NCBI GenBank assembly: GCA_946807835.1
Contig: OX327710.1
Coordinates: 17,224,501 to 17,288,500 of the forward strand
From: Ailanthus altissimus
Lineage: Eukaryota > Streptophyta > Magnoliopsida > Sapindales > Simaroubaceae
Direction: 5' to 3'
DNA: 64,000 bases
A program made the translations under genes and the position numbers. Each line of letters opens with the position of its first letter. Within the stretch, counting starts at the first letter, position 1. The notes beneath the pieces were generated by a model. That model was not told the DNA's origin. It was given only the letters and a program-made list of their open reading frames with translations, and did not search any database. This document shows, piece after piece, positions 45,807 through 57,538 of this stretch.

Positions 45807-45916
45807 CCCTCCCACTGCTTTACATAATCCCAGTAATCTTTCGAACAGGAAGATGATAGTTTAAACTCTTTTAAACTATACAGCGGAAAGTAGTTCTTAT
45901 TGAAATTTACTCGGGT

Positions 45917-46206
45917 CTCATGCTATAGCAATATTGACCTTTGTTAACCCAACAGGTAGGCAACATTTGTCAATTGCATCTTATGTAACTCTTACCACTT
46001 GATCCTGAATACACTTATCCTCACGCTGTAGTAATATTGGGTAAGTGTATTCTAGATTAACTTGTCAATGATCAAATGTATGCTATCGATACTACCCTCA
46101 CGTTGTAGCAATATTGGGCAATAATTTCGTATATATTTGTCTCATCTTATATTTAATCGGTATAGTCTAAACCCAACCGACCAAGTCCCTCACGTTATAA
46201 TACTAG
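45917..46206. repeat. Dispersed ~22-bp motif, four copies
   Basis: Copies start at 45917, 46020, 46097 and 46189. The second and third are the closest (CTCACGCTGTAGTAATATTG and CTCACGTTGTAGCAATATTG); the last is partial. Confidence 0.8.
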
Positions 46207-46440
46207 TGAAAAAAGGCTGATGTGACTCGTCTAACACCGTATTGACAAGACGGATCAGAATAAAATATTATCTTATAATGTAATACTCTTCAATCTGATT
46301 AAGAGAGATTTTTGTTTTAACCTTGGTCTCCATTCTCATGAGGAGGGTGATTCTTAATTAATCAATTTTTCTATATAAGCACAATTAACCTCCATTAGTA
46401 GGGCTTCTATTGTGGTTACCAACACAGAAAAACTAATCTT

Positions 46441-46537
46441 GATTTATAATGCAGACTGATAACTCTTATCACTGCATCTCATAAACCCCGATTTATAATG
46501 TAGATTGATAACTTTTATCACTACATCTCATAAATCT
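46441..46537. repeat. Tandem 49-bp repeat, two copies
   Basis: GATTTATAATGCAGACTGAT... at 46441 repeats as GATTTATAATGTAGATTGAT... at 46490, through (C/T)ACTGCATCTCATAAA-like ends. Confidence 0.85.
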
Positions 46538-46705
46538 ACACATGTAAAGTTAATTTTAAAACACTATTCAAAATTACTGTAGTTGTAAATAGTAAAAATC
46601 ACTATTCATTTGATACTGTACAAGTGAATAGTATCTTCTGCAGCGCCGGATTGCATCGTTGCAGCACTGGGAGGTCAGACCCTCAGTGCCGCAGTGCCAG
46701 GTCTT

Positions 46706-47728
46706 CAGAGCATATGTATAGTCTTTCCGTCATGATATCTTGGATGTGCTAGGGATATAGATTATCACTATCAAATCCCTATATGCTCATTTATGTCCTA
46801 TTTTCAGACTGTATCTCACTAAACAATATGTGCAAACTCATTTGCCATTTTGTTCTACCCTGACAGAAACTCTTTCCCGGGATTAATGCTTGTGGCCACA
46901 AGATTTTCTAAGACAAAGTCTCGAAACATCTGGATATCTAAATCCCTATGCGAGCTGACGGATTCCATATATGTACACACTGGACTCCGTAAGCATCAGA
47001 CCATACCTAGCGACACCCAACAGTCACACCATGAAAGGTTTGTGACATGCGTGGAATCAAAGTATGGTGAATCATTTACAAGCCTACTGTGGCACTCAGG
47101 TCAGAGGACCACGTATACTACTTAACTCTAGAGGACTCTCCGTTGATGACTTACATAGGGTGTCTATCGGAGGCCCTATAAGTCTGTTCTATATCCAGTC
47201 GTAACTGGATACCTATATGTCAATACAAGCTCCAAGCTCACGGTCGGTTAGGAATGACCATCTATACCATATAGGCACGACATATGCTAATCTATATAAA
47301 AGGTATTCATCGACAGATCTGAATCAATAGAAATAGACCAGGGATAATTATTTGAAAACTTACTTGTACAACTAGCATTTCCTGGAACCCAATTGCAACT
47401 CTTATAACTATGCAGTTACTAGTATATTCTCATGTCTATGTCCTATTACAGACAAGGCTCAAACTCTTATATCTTCGCTGAGTATTATAACCAGCTAATA
47501 CTTAACTGTGTTAAAATTTAGCATTTATATCTCTGTGTGACTAACTATAAGCCTTTATCTAAACTCATTTAGATCTGATATGAACTCTTTCAGATGATAC
47601 AATGTCTGTAATGTTACATTATATAGTACCATATAAATAGGCATTAGCGATTTAATAAGAATGTACACTTATATAAATACACAAGTATATGTACATTCAG
47701 GGATGGCATGTAAACACCAACCTTAACA
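46706..47728 (-). repeat. X-family LTR fragment 3
   Basis: About 1 kb, the first half of an X LTR in minus orientation, ending AACCTTAACA at 47728. Closest in wording to LTR 1 at 37970-38983. Truncated at the left, with no partner LTR nearby. Confidence 0.75.
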
Positions 47729-47730
47729 CC

Positions 47731-49005
47731 TTTGACCTGAGTGCCATAGTGGGCTTGTGAGTGATCCACAATATCAAAGACCTTTCATGGTCTTATCGTT
47801 GGGTGTCGCTGGATATGGTTCGATACTCATAGAGTTCGATGTGTGTAGATATGGGATCTATCAAAATATATAGGTGACTTGTGTATCCGGATGATCTCAT
47901 AACATATTTTAGAAAGTCTTATGGCCATAAGTGTTATCCTCGGAAAAAGATTTTTTCATTAGGGTTAAACAATATCGCAAAGACGTTTGCAGATATTGTT
48001 TATAAAAATACGTATATGAAGATAAGTTCACGGATGAACATATAGAGATTTGATGGTCATAATCTATATCTCTGCTCCTTTAGGATATAGATGACGAATG
48101 GATTATACGGATATGGTTGACCTAAACTTGTATGATTCAACACTCCGTTTTATAATATTTGTAACATGTATGTAAGGCATTGTTCATGGACTTGCGGAAG
48201 TGTTCCATAAGACAAACAAAGATGAACCTAAAGACTTTCACAATATAAAGTGTACTCATTGAGTACAAGGGTAGTGAGACGGATCGATCTAGGAAGGTTT
48301 TGAAAAGCAAGATACGTTTTAGAACCTATTTGAAAATTGGGAACCATAGTTTACAAATATTACAAATAGGTCCCTATTATATAGAAAAATGCTAATGCAC
48401 ACATGGCATCCATGTCTGGCTATTTGTGTGACAAATAGCAGCATGCATGGATATACATGTGACAAATGTCATCTATGCAATGTGCTTGCATAGACAACAT
48501 AAGTGACATTTGTCACTCATTCATAAGCTTACATGGCCTTGCATGGTTAAATCAATGATGGACATGTGTCTAAAATGGAAGTGTTAAGCTAAATAAAAAT
48601 AATAAAGGAGTTCATTTGTTGTAGAATTCATTTTGAATGAAAATTTTATGTAAAGAGAAGAGAGTGCAAACTTTGAAAAAAGTTACATTTAGGTCCTAAA
48701 ACACAATTTTAAGCATTTGATGCTTAAACTAATTCAAGTCTTGAGTTATTTCTTTAATTCTTGTATGAAATTAAGATCAAAAGCTATTATTCTAGCTGCT
48801 CAAATTTCACCAAATGTTGGAGTCTATAATTGTTCAATGGTGGACTTCATTGTGACCTCAACAAGATTTAAAGTTTAACAGTTTTCACCGAATCGTCTAC
48901 AAAGGTATTATATTCGATTCTAGCATTTTTGATTCAGTTATAGTGTGTAGATATTGATTATATTGTTTTATTCTACTGCGTTATATATGTTAAACATGTA
49001 TTTAA
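47731..49005 (+). repeat. X-family LTR fragment 5, opposite orientation
   Basis: The reverse-complement LTR starts mid-LTR at CCTTTGACCTGAGTGCC, directly against the end of fragment 3, and runs to the LTR 3' end near 49005. Wording is closer to LTR 2 (TACACTTCATATTGTGA region). It separates the two halves of copia D. Confidence 0.72.
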
Positions 49006-49009
49006 AATT

Positions 49010-49830
49010 TTTTAACATGTATATAATCACATGTATGCACCTTAAAACACATTAATAATTTCCTCTTGGTTTCACATCCTTGTTGTGGAATATGTGACCA
49101 GGAAAAAAACCATAGAAGAAGTAGCACTGATAAATGGTGTGTAATCTTTTCCACAGTAAGTATAACTCTTCTTCTTGGATATTCGCTTTTTGGATTTTGA
49201 TGTGTTTGAAATTTGCATCGCGATGTAACTGACTCTCTATACAAATAACTACTTCAATTTGTCTTTTTTGTTAGAGTATCAAGGCATGAACCTTGCGTGT
49301 GTCTGGAAGAGAATTCATTATGATAATGGAACCAGCATGCTGGCATAAGATTCATTTAGTTCTATCAAAATCTGCATGACCCTATTTTTTTTCCTTTAGT
49401 TTGGTAAGGCCTTCGAGGTCCCCATAAGTGCAGAAAATTAAATCATGATTAAAAGCCAACTCATCCCAAAGTGACTTCATCTTGGTATAATAGATTGAGA
49501 CGAATTACGACCCTTGTTGTTGTTTGAAAATTTCTTGTCGAATTTCATAGATTTAAGAATTAATCCCTTGAGATAACTTATTTGTTAAGTCGTTCTAAAC
49601 TTCATTTGTAGTCTCTGTATAAATAATACTTCTTGATTTCAAAATCTAGGATAAATAATCATTTCTAGGTCAAAACTTTAGGGTCGGATCGTAGTGGTAA
49701 TTGTATCATTCCATTAATGAGTGATGTATGATGAATGCATCTATATTGCCAATAACTTTCTTCGTTATCATCTTAGCAAATTCATCATTCTCCATTTTCA
49801 AATTAGTTGAAGTCGTGTAAAAAACCTAAA
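49010..49830 (-). pseudogene. Copia D gag remnant
   Basis: On the minus strand from the PBS leftward. Includes a FLMGLNESYASM-like stretch near 49350 and FQTHARFMP near 49300, both typical of copia gag. Stops and frameshifts are frequent. Similarity is lost near 49010. Confidence 0.7.
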
Positions 49831-49842
49831 GCTCTGATACCA
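49831..49842 (-). other. Primer binding site of copia D
   Basis: Minus-strand TGGTATCAGAGC lies next to the inner LTR end and is a perfect initiator-Met PBS. Confidence 0.9.
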
Positions 49843-50079
49843 TAAAAAATTAAAAGAAAAAGAAGAAGAAAGAATTTAGACAAGAATTGTGTATATTATT
49901 GTTTGTCAATTATAAAAGAAAGTGTTACATATATAGAGACGTCCTTATACTTATAAAGGAAATAAAAAACACAACTAGGTAGTTACATATTAAAGGAAAA
50001 TATATATAAAGGCTATTCAATAAATATCAAAAGTAGAGAAATAATTAAAGAAACAATTGATATATTTCCTCTTTTAACA
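49843..50079 (-). repeat. 5' LTR of copia D
   Basis: 237 bp, minus-strand start TGTTAAAAGAGGAAATATAT. Pairs with 31210-31427. Confidence 0.88.
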
Positions 50080-50420
50080 CTTGCGATAGAGCTTTTGGTG
50101 GTCTTATCTTATACTGATGGTTCATTATTTAGAATGAATATACTAACCTCAAATATTGTTAAGACCTTGAGGCCTCTTTATATTCTCTTGATAACTGATG
50201 TGACAATTGTGATAAAGCAACCGTATCTTAAACAACAAGGACAATTTGTTGAGGCTACAAAAGAACAAGAGGTATTTGTTAAAGATGAAAATGGATCGAC
50301 ACACACAATTCAATTTATAGAAAGAGGCTTGGTCTTATACCAAACTATTTGATAATTTCTATAGCATTTATGCAGTGGTTGTTGTGTATGGCGTCTCTTT
50401 AACGCAGACTTCTTAGTAAA

Positions 50421-50671
50421 TTGATTGATTTCAACTCGTTTCCTAATGAATAATTTTGTTCAATGCTGCTTATGAATTCATTTTTGTCATATTCAGCTTG
50501 AAAAATTGTAATTTTTGGTTCAGCATCTTCACCCTTATTTTCTATATGAAATATAGAAAATAAAGGCTAATTTTTACTTCATAAATAACATAATATGAAT
50601 AAGGTAGCATTTCAGCTCTAAATCTTATATAACAATTATTTATATTTATTACATCAGATAATCTGAACGCT
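50421..50671. other. Host DNA between the GET2-like gene and the TRIM array
   Basis: AT-rich. Contains a near-palindrome TATTTTCTATATG...CATATAGAAAATA around 50537-50563. No gene was seen. Confidence 0.5.
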
Positions 50672-51683
50672 GCATTTGTCAGATCTCACATCGCTCGTTA
50701 AGATGAGTCTTGGATAACTTATAAGGTATTGCCCTATCTAACTAAGTAGATGCATTTTGGGTGAATGACACTTGCGTAAAGCCCAAAAATAAATCCATGA
50801 GGGTGGAGGACGTATGCATGAAGTCTAAAGCAGACAATATCTACTTGGTTGTTAGGTCAGGACTCTAAATAGTATCAAGGCGGGCTCATGACCCGATATG
50901 TAGATTAGTTGCCTTGCAAGGATGTGAGATCTTAAAGGAGGAGAGATTGTCAGATTCCACATCGCTTGTGAAAATGAGCCTAGAATAGCTTATAAAGTTT
51001 GGCATCCTCTAACTAAGTAGACATATTTTGGGTGAAAGATGCGTGTATGAAGCCCAAAGCGAATATCTACTTAATTGTTGGGTCAGGTGTTACAGATGGT
51101 ATTAGAGTTGGCTCGCAACCCAGTGTGCAGATTGACTGACTCTCATGAGGATGCAAGGTCCTAAAAAAGAGGAGATTGTTACATCTCACATTACTAATAA
51201 AGATAAGCATGGGATAACTTATAAGACTTAGGCCCTTCTAACTAACTAAGTAGACACGTTTTAGGTGAAAAACGCATGCGTGAAGCCTAAAGTGGATAAT
51301 ATCTACTTAGTTGTTGGGCTGGGTGTTATAGATGGTATCAAAGCAGGCTTACGACCCAGTGTACAGATTGGCTGACTCTCATGAGGACATGAGGTCCTAA
51401 GTGAAGGGAGATGTTGCATTCTACATCGCTCGTGAAGATGAGCCTGGGATAACTTATAAGGCTTAGTCTACTCTAACTAACTAAGTAGACAAGTTTTGGG
51501 TGAAGGACACGTGCATGAAGCCCAAAGAGGACAATATCTACTTAGTTGTTGGACGGGGTGTTACAGATGGTATTAGAGAAGGCTCGTAACCCGATGTGCA
51601 GATTGGCTGACCCTCATAAGGACATGAGGTCCTAAAGGAGAAGAGATTGTCACATCCCTCATCACTCGTAAAGATAAGCCTAG

Positions 51684-52155
51684 TGTCTTGCCTCAAGTAC
51701 TCTCAAGCATTTTCTCGAGCACTTAGTACGCAACTAAGCCTGCTGGAGGCCTCTTGGATCATAGAGCGCTACGTGTACTGAAGCTTCTAGAAGGCCCGCT
51801 GTTTAGGATTGAGAACTGGGCTTGACCCGCAATTTATTAGGGTAGTTAACCTTAGTTAGAATTCCATAAAAGGTGTGATGGCATTTAGGAATATTCTGGA
51901 GAATATTATTCCATCTTGTATGTACACCATTAGATCATTTAGATCTCAACCGTCGATTGTATAGGGCTGCTAGTATATAAAGGGGAGACCTTCACTTGTA
52001 TAATTCATCTCATAGCTTTGTTTTTTCTTCAGTAATATAGAGAGCATTCGTGCAAACACTTGATATGCGTGTTTTCCTTCTCTTTGTATGATTTTCTCAG
52101 CTGCTTAGCACGTAATGCATCTAAGGCCACACGGTTCTTGAAAAAGTCTGTGACA
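51684..52155 (+). repeat. 5' LTR of element E
   Basis: TGTCTTGCCTCAAGTACTCT ... GTCTGTGACA, with TATA GTATATAAAGG near 51972. Confidence 0.9.
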
Positions 52156-52179
52156 TTTGATATCAGAGCAGGTTCAAAG

Positions 52180-53610
52180 ATGGAGAAAGACGTTATACCA
52201 TCGAATTTGACTGAAGAGAGGGGTCAGAACCCTAAAGCTAAGAAGCACGACAGTGTCCTTCGTGATAAGTTAACAGATCCAGGTCAGGATGTAGGGAGCA
52301 TGGTGAAAGCACTCAGCGGTGCTATCGAAAAGGCGACAGATCACCTTGGAGAGCTGGAGCAGCATCTGGAGAAGCTCGAGGTGGGCCTCGACACTCAGGG
52401 AGATGAGCTGCACTCCTTCATCGACACATCTATAGAGGCTTACGCTAATAAGCAACAAGACTGGATTAAGGCTTTTCAAGAATTATATTTCAATAAATAA
52501 TATTCTCAAATACTTTTGTAATATTATTTATCCTTAGAGTTAAACTCTTTTCCCAGGAATTACTGCTTATGACCATAAGACTTTCTGAAATACAATCTAT
52601 AGAGCATTAGGATATAATACTCACTCAAATGAGCTGATGGATCCCATATCTATACATACCAGACTCCATGAGCATCGAACCATACCCAACGAAACCCAGC
52701 AGTCAGACCATGAAAGGTTTCTGACATGTGTGGAACTAAAGTATGGTGAATCACTCACAAGCCCACCGTGGCACTCAGGTCAAAGGACCATGAATACTAC
52801 TTAACTCGAAAGATCCTTTATTGACGGCTTTATGGGATGTCTATTGAAGATCTTTGTGAGTCTGTTCAGTATTCAACCCTTACTGAATACTTGTATCTCT
52901 ATACGAGCTTCCACTAAACTCATGATTTGCTAAGACTAACTATCTGGACAATCTAGATATAGACATACACCAATCTATATATTTATTAAGGTATTCACTA
53001 ACAGACCAGCATCAGTGAAGATAGATCAAGAACATAATATTTGAGAACATATTTGCATAATGATATTTCTTAGCACTATTTGTAACTCTTTGCAATTATG
53101 TCATTACTAATATATTCTTAGGTCTTTGTCTCATTTTAGACAAGGCTCTAACTCTTTAGATATCGTTGACTCTTATAACCTGATAACTCTTATCAGTGCC
53201 AACTCTTAGCATTTATAACTCTTAGCATTATTAATTCTTAGCACTGATCTAAACTCATTTAGATCAGATCTGAACTCTTTCAGATCGTACAATATCTGAA
53301 ACGTTACAAGCATCTTACCATATATAAAATATAATTAGTGATTTAATGAAATGATAATACTAGTATAAATATTAAACAAATATTCATACATAAAGGGATG
53401 ACACGTAAGCACAAATCTCAACACTATGGAGTCTCACCCTCCACAGGATAAGGAGGGAAAAGGTAAACCACTCACAGAGAGAGAGCAGAAGCACAACGGT
53501 GAGAGAAAGTCGAGATCTAGCTGCTTCCTTTATGACGGGGATCATTGAGTGAAGGACTATCTAAAGAAGAAGGCTATCAACGCGATGTTGGAGACTAAAC
53601 AAGCGGGCAA
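52180..53610 (+). pseudogene. Element E gag remnant, split by an X-family LTR
   Basis: The ATG at 52180 (in frame with an ORF to 52500) gives a Gag N-terminus with a helical region rich in Glu, Leu and Lys (LGELEQHLEKLEVGLDTQGD). X-family DNA starts near 52487. Gag resumes after 53423 with a Lys/Arg-rich stretch and a broken knuckle, SCFLYDGDH then a stop then VKDY, near 53515-53560, where CCHC is expected. Not functional. Confidence 0.75.
52487..53423 (-). repeat. X-family LTR fragment 4, inside element E gag
   Basis: A 0.94-kb partial X LTR. Its right end is a true LTR end (minus-strand TGTTGAGATTTGTGCTTACG); the left end is truncated. No target duplication was found. Confidence 0.78.
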
Positions 53611-53639
53611 ATAGGGATAATTAGGATGTTTGCAATTGC

Positions 53640-56600
53640 TCAATGCCCTCAATGCCAAGCGGGCAACCCGCGCGCCAACAGAAAAGGCGCTGATGTACAT
53701 TGAAGCCTACATTAACGGGAGGATGACTCAGGCGCTAGTGGATACTGAAGCTATGCACAACTTTATTAAGCGTCCGAAAGTAGTGCGATTGGGCCTTAAG
53801 GTGGAAAAGGGGATTGGCTACCTCAAGACTATGCATGCCGCCATCAAGATACTAGACGGAGTCATTGGCGGAGTCGAAATGCGCCTAAAAAAATAGAGTA
53901 GTAAGGTAAACTTTTCGGTAGCACCTCTCGATGATTTTGATGCTGTTCTTGGTATGGATTTCTTGCGACAGTTTATTATAGTACTGCCTCCTCGACACAG
54001 CTACGTATGTATCCTGAAGGGAGGACCATGCATGATGCTAATAGTAGACAAGTCGAAAGGTGGGCAAGTAAAGCCCAACGCCCACACCACTCTCATTTCT
54101 GCCATGCAGCTAAAAAAGGGAGCCAAGCGAGGATAAGAGATATATCTCGCCACTATATGGGAGGCAGATGATAAGGTGAATGGGGGCGAAGAGGAGCTGT
54201 CAGCAGAGATCATGAAAGTGCTCAAGCAGTACCAGGACGTGATGCCAGTAGCACTACCACAGAAATTACCACCAAGACGGGTGATCGATCACGAGATTAA
54301 GCTAGAGTCGGGAGCTAAACCTTCAGCCAAAGCGCCCTACCGAATGTCTCAACCGGAGTTAGCAAAGTTGCGGAAGTAGCTCAAGGAGTTACTGGATGCA
54401 GGATCTATCCAGCCATCTAAGACGCCCTACGGTGCGCTCGTGCTTTTCCAGTGCTAGCACGACGAATCATTACGGTTATGCATAGACTATCGGGCGCTGA
54501 ATAAGGTCACTGTCAAGAATAGGTATCCCATTCCTTTAATTGCTGACTTGTTTGATCAATTGGGGCAGACAAAGTATTTCTCGAAGCTGGACTTGCGATC
54601 AGGTTACCATAAAGTGCGGATAGCTGTGGGTGATAAGCCAAAAACTACATGTGTAACGCGTTATAGGGCCTTTGAGTTTCTTGTCATGCTGTTTGGTCTC
54701 ACAATGCATCAGCCACCTTCTGCACATTGATGAACAACATACTCCAGCCATTCCTCAACAAATTTGTCGTCGTGTACTTAGACGACATCGTCATCTACAA
54801 CAATACTCTCGAAGAGCACGTAGTACACTTGCAGTATGTCTTGAAAGTGCTCCGCGAGAATGAGCTATATGTGAAGAGGGAGAAGTGCTCATTTGTTAAG
54901 CCGGAAGTCGACTTTTTTGGTCACAAGATCAAAGACGGCAAACTGATGATGGACAGGGCAAAGATTCGCACTATAGTGGATTGGGAGGCACCTACGAAAG
55001 TTACCGAGTTGCGGTCTTTCCTTGGGTTGGTCAACTATTATCGGAGATTTATCAAGAGCTACTCTACTATTGTTGCACCCCTTACCGACCTGTTAAAAAA
55101 GACTAAAGCATGGGAGTGGGCTAAGGAGTGCCAATGAGCTTTTGATCAATTGAAGAAAGCAATGATCGAGGAACCAGTCTTAACATTACCAAACCACTTG
55201 TTACCGTATAAGGTACATACTGATGCGTCTAACTTTGCCATTGGTGGTGTTTTGATACAACAGGACCATCCAATCGCATATGAGAGCCGAAAACTCAACA
55301 AGACAGAGAGGCGTTATACGGTGCAAGAGAAGGAGATGACGGGGGTCATCCACTGTCTGCGCACTTGGCGACACTATCTGCTTGAGGCAAAGTTCGTAGT
55401 GATGATGGATAACATAGCGACAAGTTACTTCCAAAATCAGAAGAAACTCAGCCCGAAGCAGGCTAGGTGGCAGGACTTTCTAGCAGAGTTCGATTATAAG
55501 CTCAAGTACAAACCGGGGAAGGCAAATGTGGTGGCAGACGCCTTAAACCAAAAGGTCAAGTTAGCAGCTATCAACAAGCTAGAAGGTGATTTACTCGGCC
55601 TATTTCACGAGGGAATGAAGCATGATCCCGCAGCCACACAGCTCCCCACTTAAGCACACAAGGGAAAGACTCAACGATTTTGGGTAGAAGATGGGCTTCT
55701 CTACTCTAAGGGATGCCGGGTATATGTGTTGAAGTGGGAGAACTTAAGGCGTAACCTCATTAAGGAGTGTCACGACACAAAATGGGCAGAACATCCAGGA
55801 CAGCGGCGTACACGCGCCCTATTGAAGACAATATACTATTGGCCACACATGCAGGAAGAGATAGAGCAATTTGTTAAGACTTGTCTTATGTGCCAACCGG
55901 ACAAGATCGAGCAGCGGAGTCCAGCAGGACTACTGGAGCCGCTGCCCATACCGGAGAGACCTTCGGAGAGCATCTCCATGGATTTCATCATAGCCTTACC
56001 GAAGTCCGAAGGATGTGGGACTATCATTGTGGTGGTAGATCAAATTTTCAAGTATGCAACTTTCATACCGTCGCCCAATGAGTGTAGTACGGAAGAGACA
56101 GCGAGGCTTTTCTTCAAGCATATAGTCAAGTACTGGGGGTTGCCGAGAGTGATAGTCAGCGATCCTGATACGAGGTTTACGGGGAGATTCTGGACTGGAT
56201 TGCTCAATCTCATAGGATTGGAGCTTCGTTTTTCCACCAGCTTTTACCCACAAATGGATGGGGAGATCGAGAGGGTGAATACGTTACTGAAGTTGTACTT
56301 ACGGCACTTTGTGAGCGCAAATCAGCAGAATTGGGTCAAGTTACTAGATGTGGCATAGTTCTCATACAACTTGCAGAGGAGTGAATCAACGAACCAGAGC
56401 CCATTTAAGTTAGCTACTGGCCAGCAACCTCTCACGCCGCACGCGCTCGTATCCAGCTATACAGGGAAGAGTCCAGCAGCCTATAAAGCTGCAAAGTCCT
56501 AGCAGGAACGATCGGACAAGGTGCAGGTGTGTCTGGACAAGGTGACGAAACAGATGAAGAAATGGGCCAACAGTAAGCGAAGACATGTTGAGTATAGCGT

Positions 56601-57045
56601 AGGAGATTTAGTGATGGTGAAAATCCTTCCGACGCAGCACAAGTCTATGCGCCCACTTTATAAGGGCCTTGTTTGGAAATATGAGGAGTCATTTCCTATT
56701 ACCAAGAGGGTTGGCAATGTCTCGTACAAGGTGGAGTTGCCTTCAAGATTCGGCTACATCCGGTGTTTCACGCAAGCTGCCTAAAGCCATACCATAGTGA
56801 TGCGGAGGACACAGAGCATGGGCCATAAACTAGGGCACCATTGGGAGTTTCCACATCTTACGACAAGGAGGCTAAACTTATCCTTGATGTGAGGACAGTA
56901 CGGAAGAAGAACTCTCTTCCGAGTCGTATTTCGTCAAGTGGAAAGGATTGCCTGATAGCGAAGCAAGCTGGGAACCCGAGAACGCACTGTGGCAGTTCAA
57001 GAATAAGGTGCGCGAGTTCCAGCAAGGACACGATGAGGGCGTAGC
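53640..57045 (+). pseudogene. Element E pol remnant with chromodomain
   Basis: Domains in order are as follows. Protease is at 53690-53990, where the active site reads ALVDTEAMHNFI, a D-T-E in place of D-T-G. RT is at 54170-55130 with [15 protein letters not shown] and YLDD at 54775-54786. RNase H is at 55150-55560 (VHTDASNFAIGG; a DNIAT stretch). Integrase is at 55690-56600 with an H-X-H-type start (GHPG-like AEHPGQRRT), CLMC, ISMDFI and VSDPDTRF. A chromodomain lies at about 56920-56998 (YFVKWKGLPDSEASWEP). Domains are separated by single stops and small frameshifts. The chromodomain places it among chromoviruses, which often target heterochromatin. Confidence 0.88.
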
Positions 57046-57066
57046 GTGAATTTGGTGGGGGGAGAA

Positions 57067-57538
57067 TGTCACGCCCCAAGTACTCTCAAGCATTTTCTCG
57101 AGCACTTGGTGCGCGACTAGGTCTGCTGGAGGCCTCTTGGACCATGGAGCGCTACATGGACCGAAGCTTCTAGAAGACCCGCTATTTGGGATGGAAAATC
57201 AGGCTTGGTCTGCGACTTATTGGGGTAGTTAACCTTAATTAGAATTCCATAAAAGGTGTGATGGTATTTAGGAATATTCTGGAGAATATTATTCCATCTT
57301 GTATGTACACCGTTAGATCATTTAGATCTCAGCCGTCGATTGTATAGGACTGCTTATATATAAAAGAGAGACCCTCACTTGTATAATTCATTTTATAGCT
57401 TTGTTTTCTCTTCAGTAATATAGAAAGCATTCATGTAAACATTTGGTGTGTGTATTTTTCTTCTCTTTATGTGGTATTCTCGACTACTTAGCACACAACA
57501 CGTCTAAGGCCATACGGTTCTCGAAAAGGTCCATGACA
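57067..57538 (+). repeat. 3' LTR of element E
   Basis: TGTCACGCCCCAAGTACTCT ... GTCCATGACA. 472 bp, the same length as the 5' LTR, differing at a moderate number of sites. Confidence 0.9.

Larger units (their letters stand above)
45819..46705. other. Repeat-rich noncoding retroelement debris
   Basis: Contains four copies of a CTCACG(T/C)TGTAGCAATATTGGG-like motif, a two-copy 49-bp repeat and a small GC-rich cluster (46640-46700). No coding domain. Confidence 0.55.
31210..50079 (-). mobile_element. Copia LTR retrotransposon D, 18.9 kb with nested inserts
   Basis: A minus-strand copia element. Its 5' LTR lies at the right (49843-50079) and its 3' LTR at the left (31210-31427). Target duplication is CTTGT (31205-31209) versus CTTGC (50080-50084). 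The PBS lies beside the right LTR and the PPT beside the left LTR. Gag is at 49010-49830. Protease, integrase, RT and RNase H relics run leftward from 36340 to 31700. Its gag-protease region was split by about 12.6 kb of other elements, and a C-family solo LTR sits in its protease/integrase junction. It interrupts the GET2-like gene. Confidence 0.88.
29718..50420 (+). pseudogene. GET2-like plant membrane protein gene, disrupted
   Basis: Exon 1 starts at ATG 29718. It encodes an N-terminal basic cluster followed by GSDRLALIT, like the cytosolic motif by which GET2/CAML-type receptors bind the tail-anchored-protein ATPase GET3. Codon 35 is TAA (29820-29822), a second stop follows, and a GT donor lies at 29946. 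A second coding part (about 30700-31209) carries DIPVG, GASTEGSRAAFASKF and GKQINSCIIA. It is cut at 31210 by copia element D. Coding similarity resumes at 50085 with VVLSYTDGSLF, a hydrophobic RPLYILLITDVTIVI and ERGLVLYQTI, ending near 50420. Frameshifts are present. The family call is from memory of plant GET2-like proteins; that it is a broken host gene is more certain than its name. Confidence 0.5.
51684..57538 (+). mobile_element. Ty3/gypsy chromovirus-type retrotransposon E
   Basis: A 5.86-kb element with 472-bp LTRs (51684-52155 and 57067-57538), initiator-Met-type PBS (near 52158-52174) and PPT (GGTGGGGGGAGA, 57053-57064). Gypsy domain order is gag, protease, RT, RNase H, integrase, chromodomain. 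The flanks join cleanly into a TRIM LTR (AGATAAGCCTA / GGATAGC), with CTAG on both sides as a 4-bp direct repeat. An X-family LTR fragment lies in its gag. All genes are broken, but many frames stay open over long distances. Confidence 0.9.
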
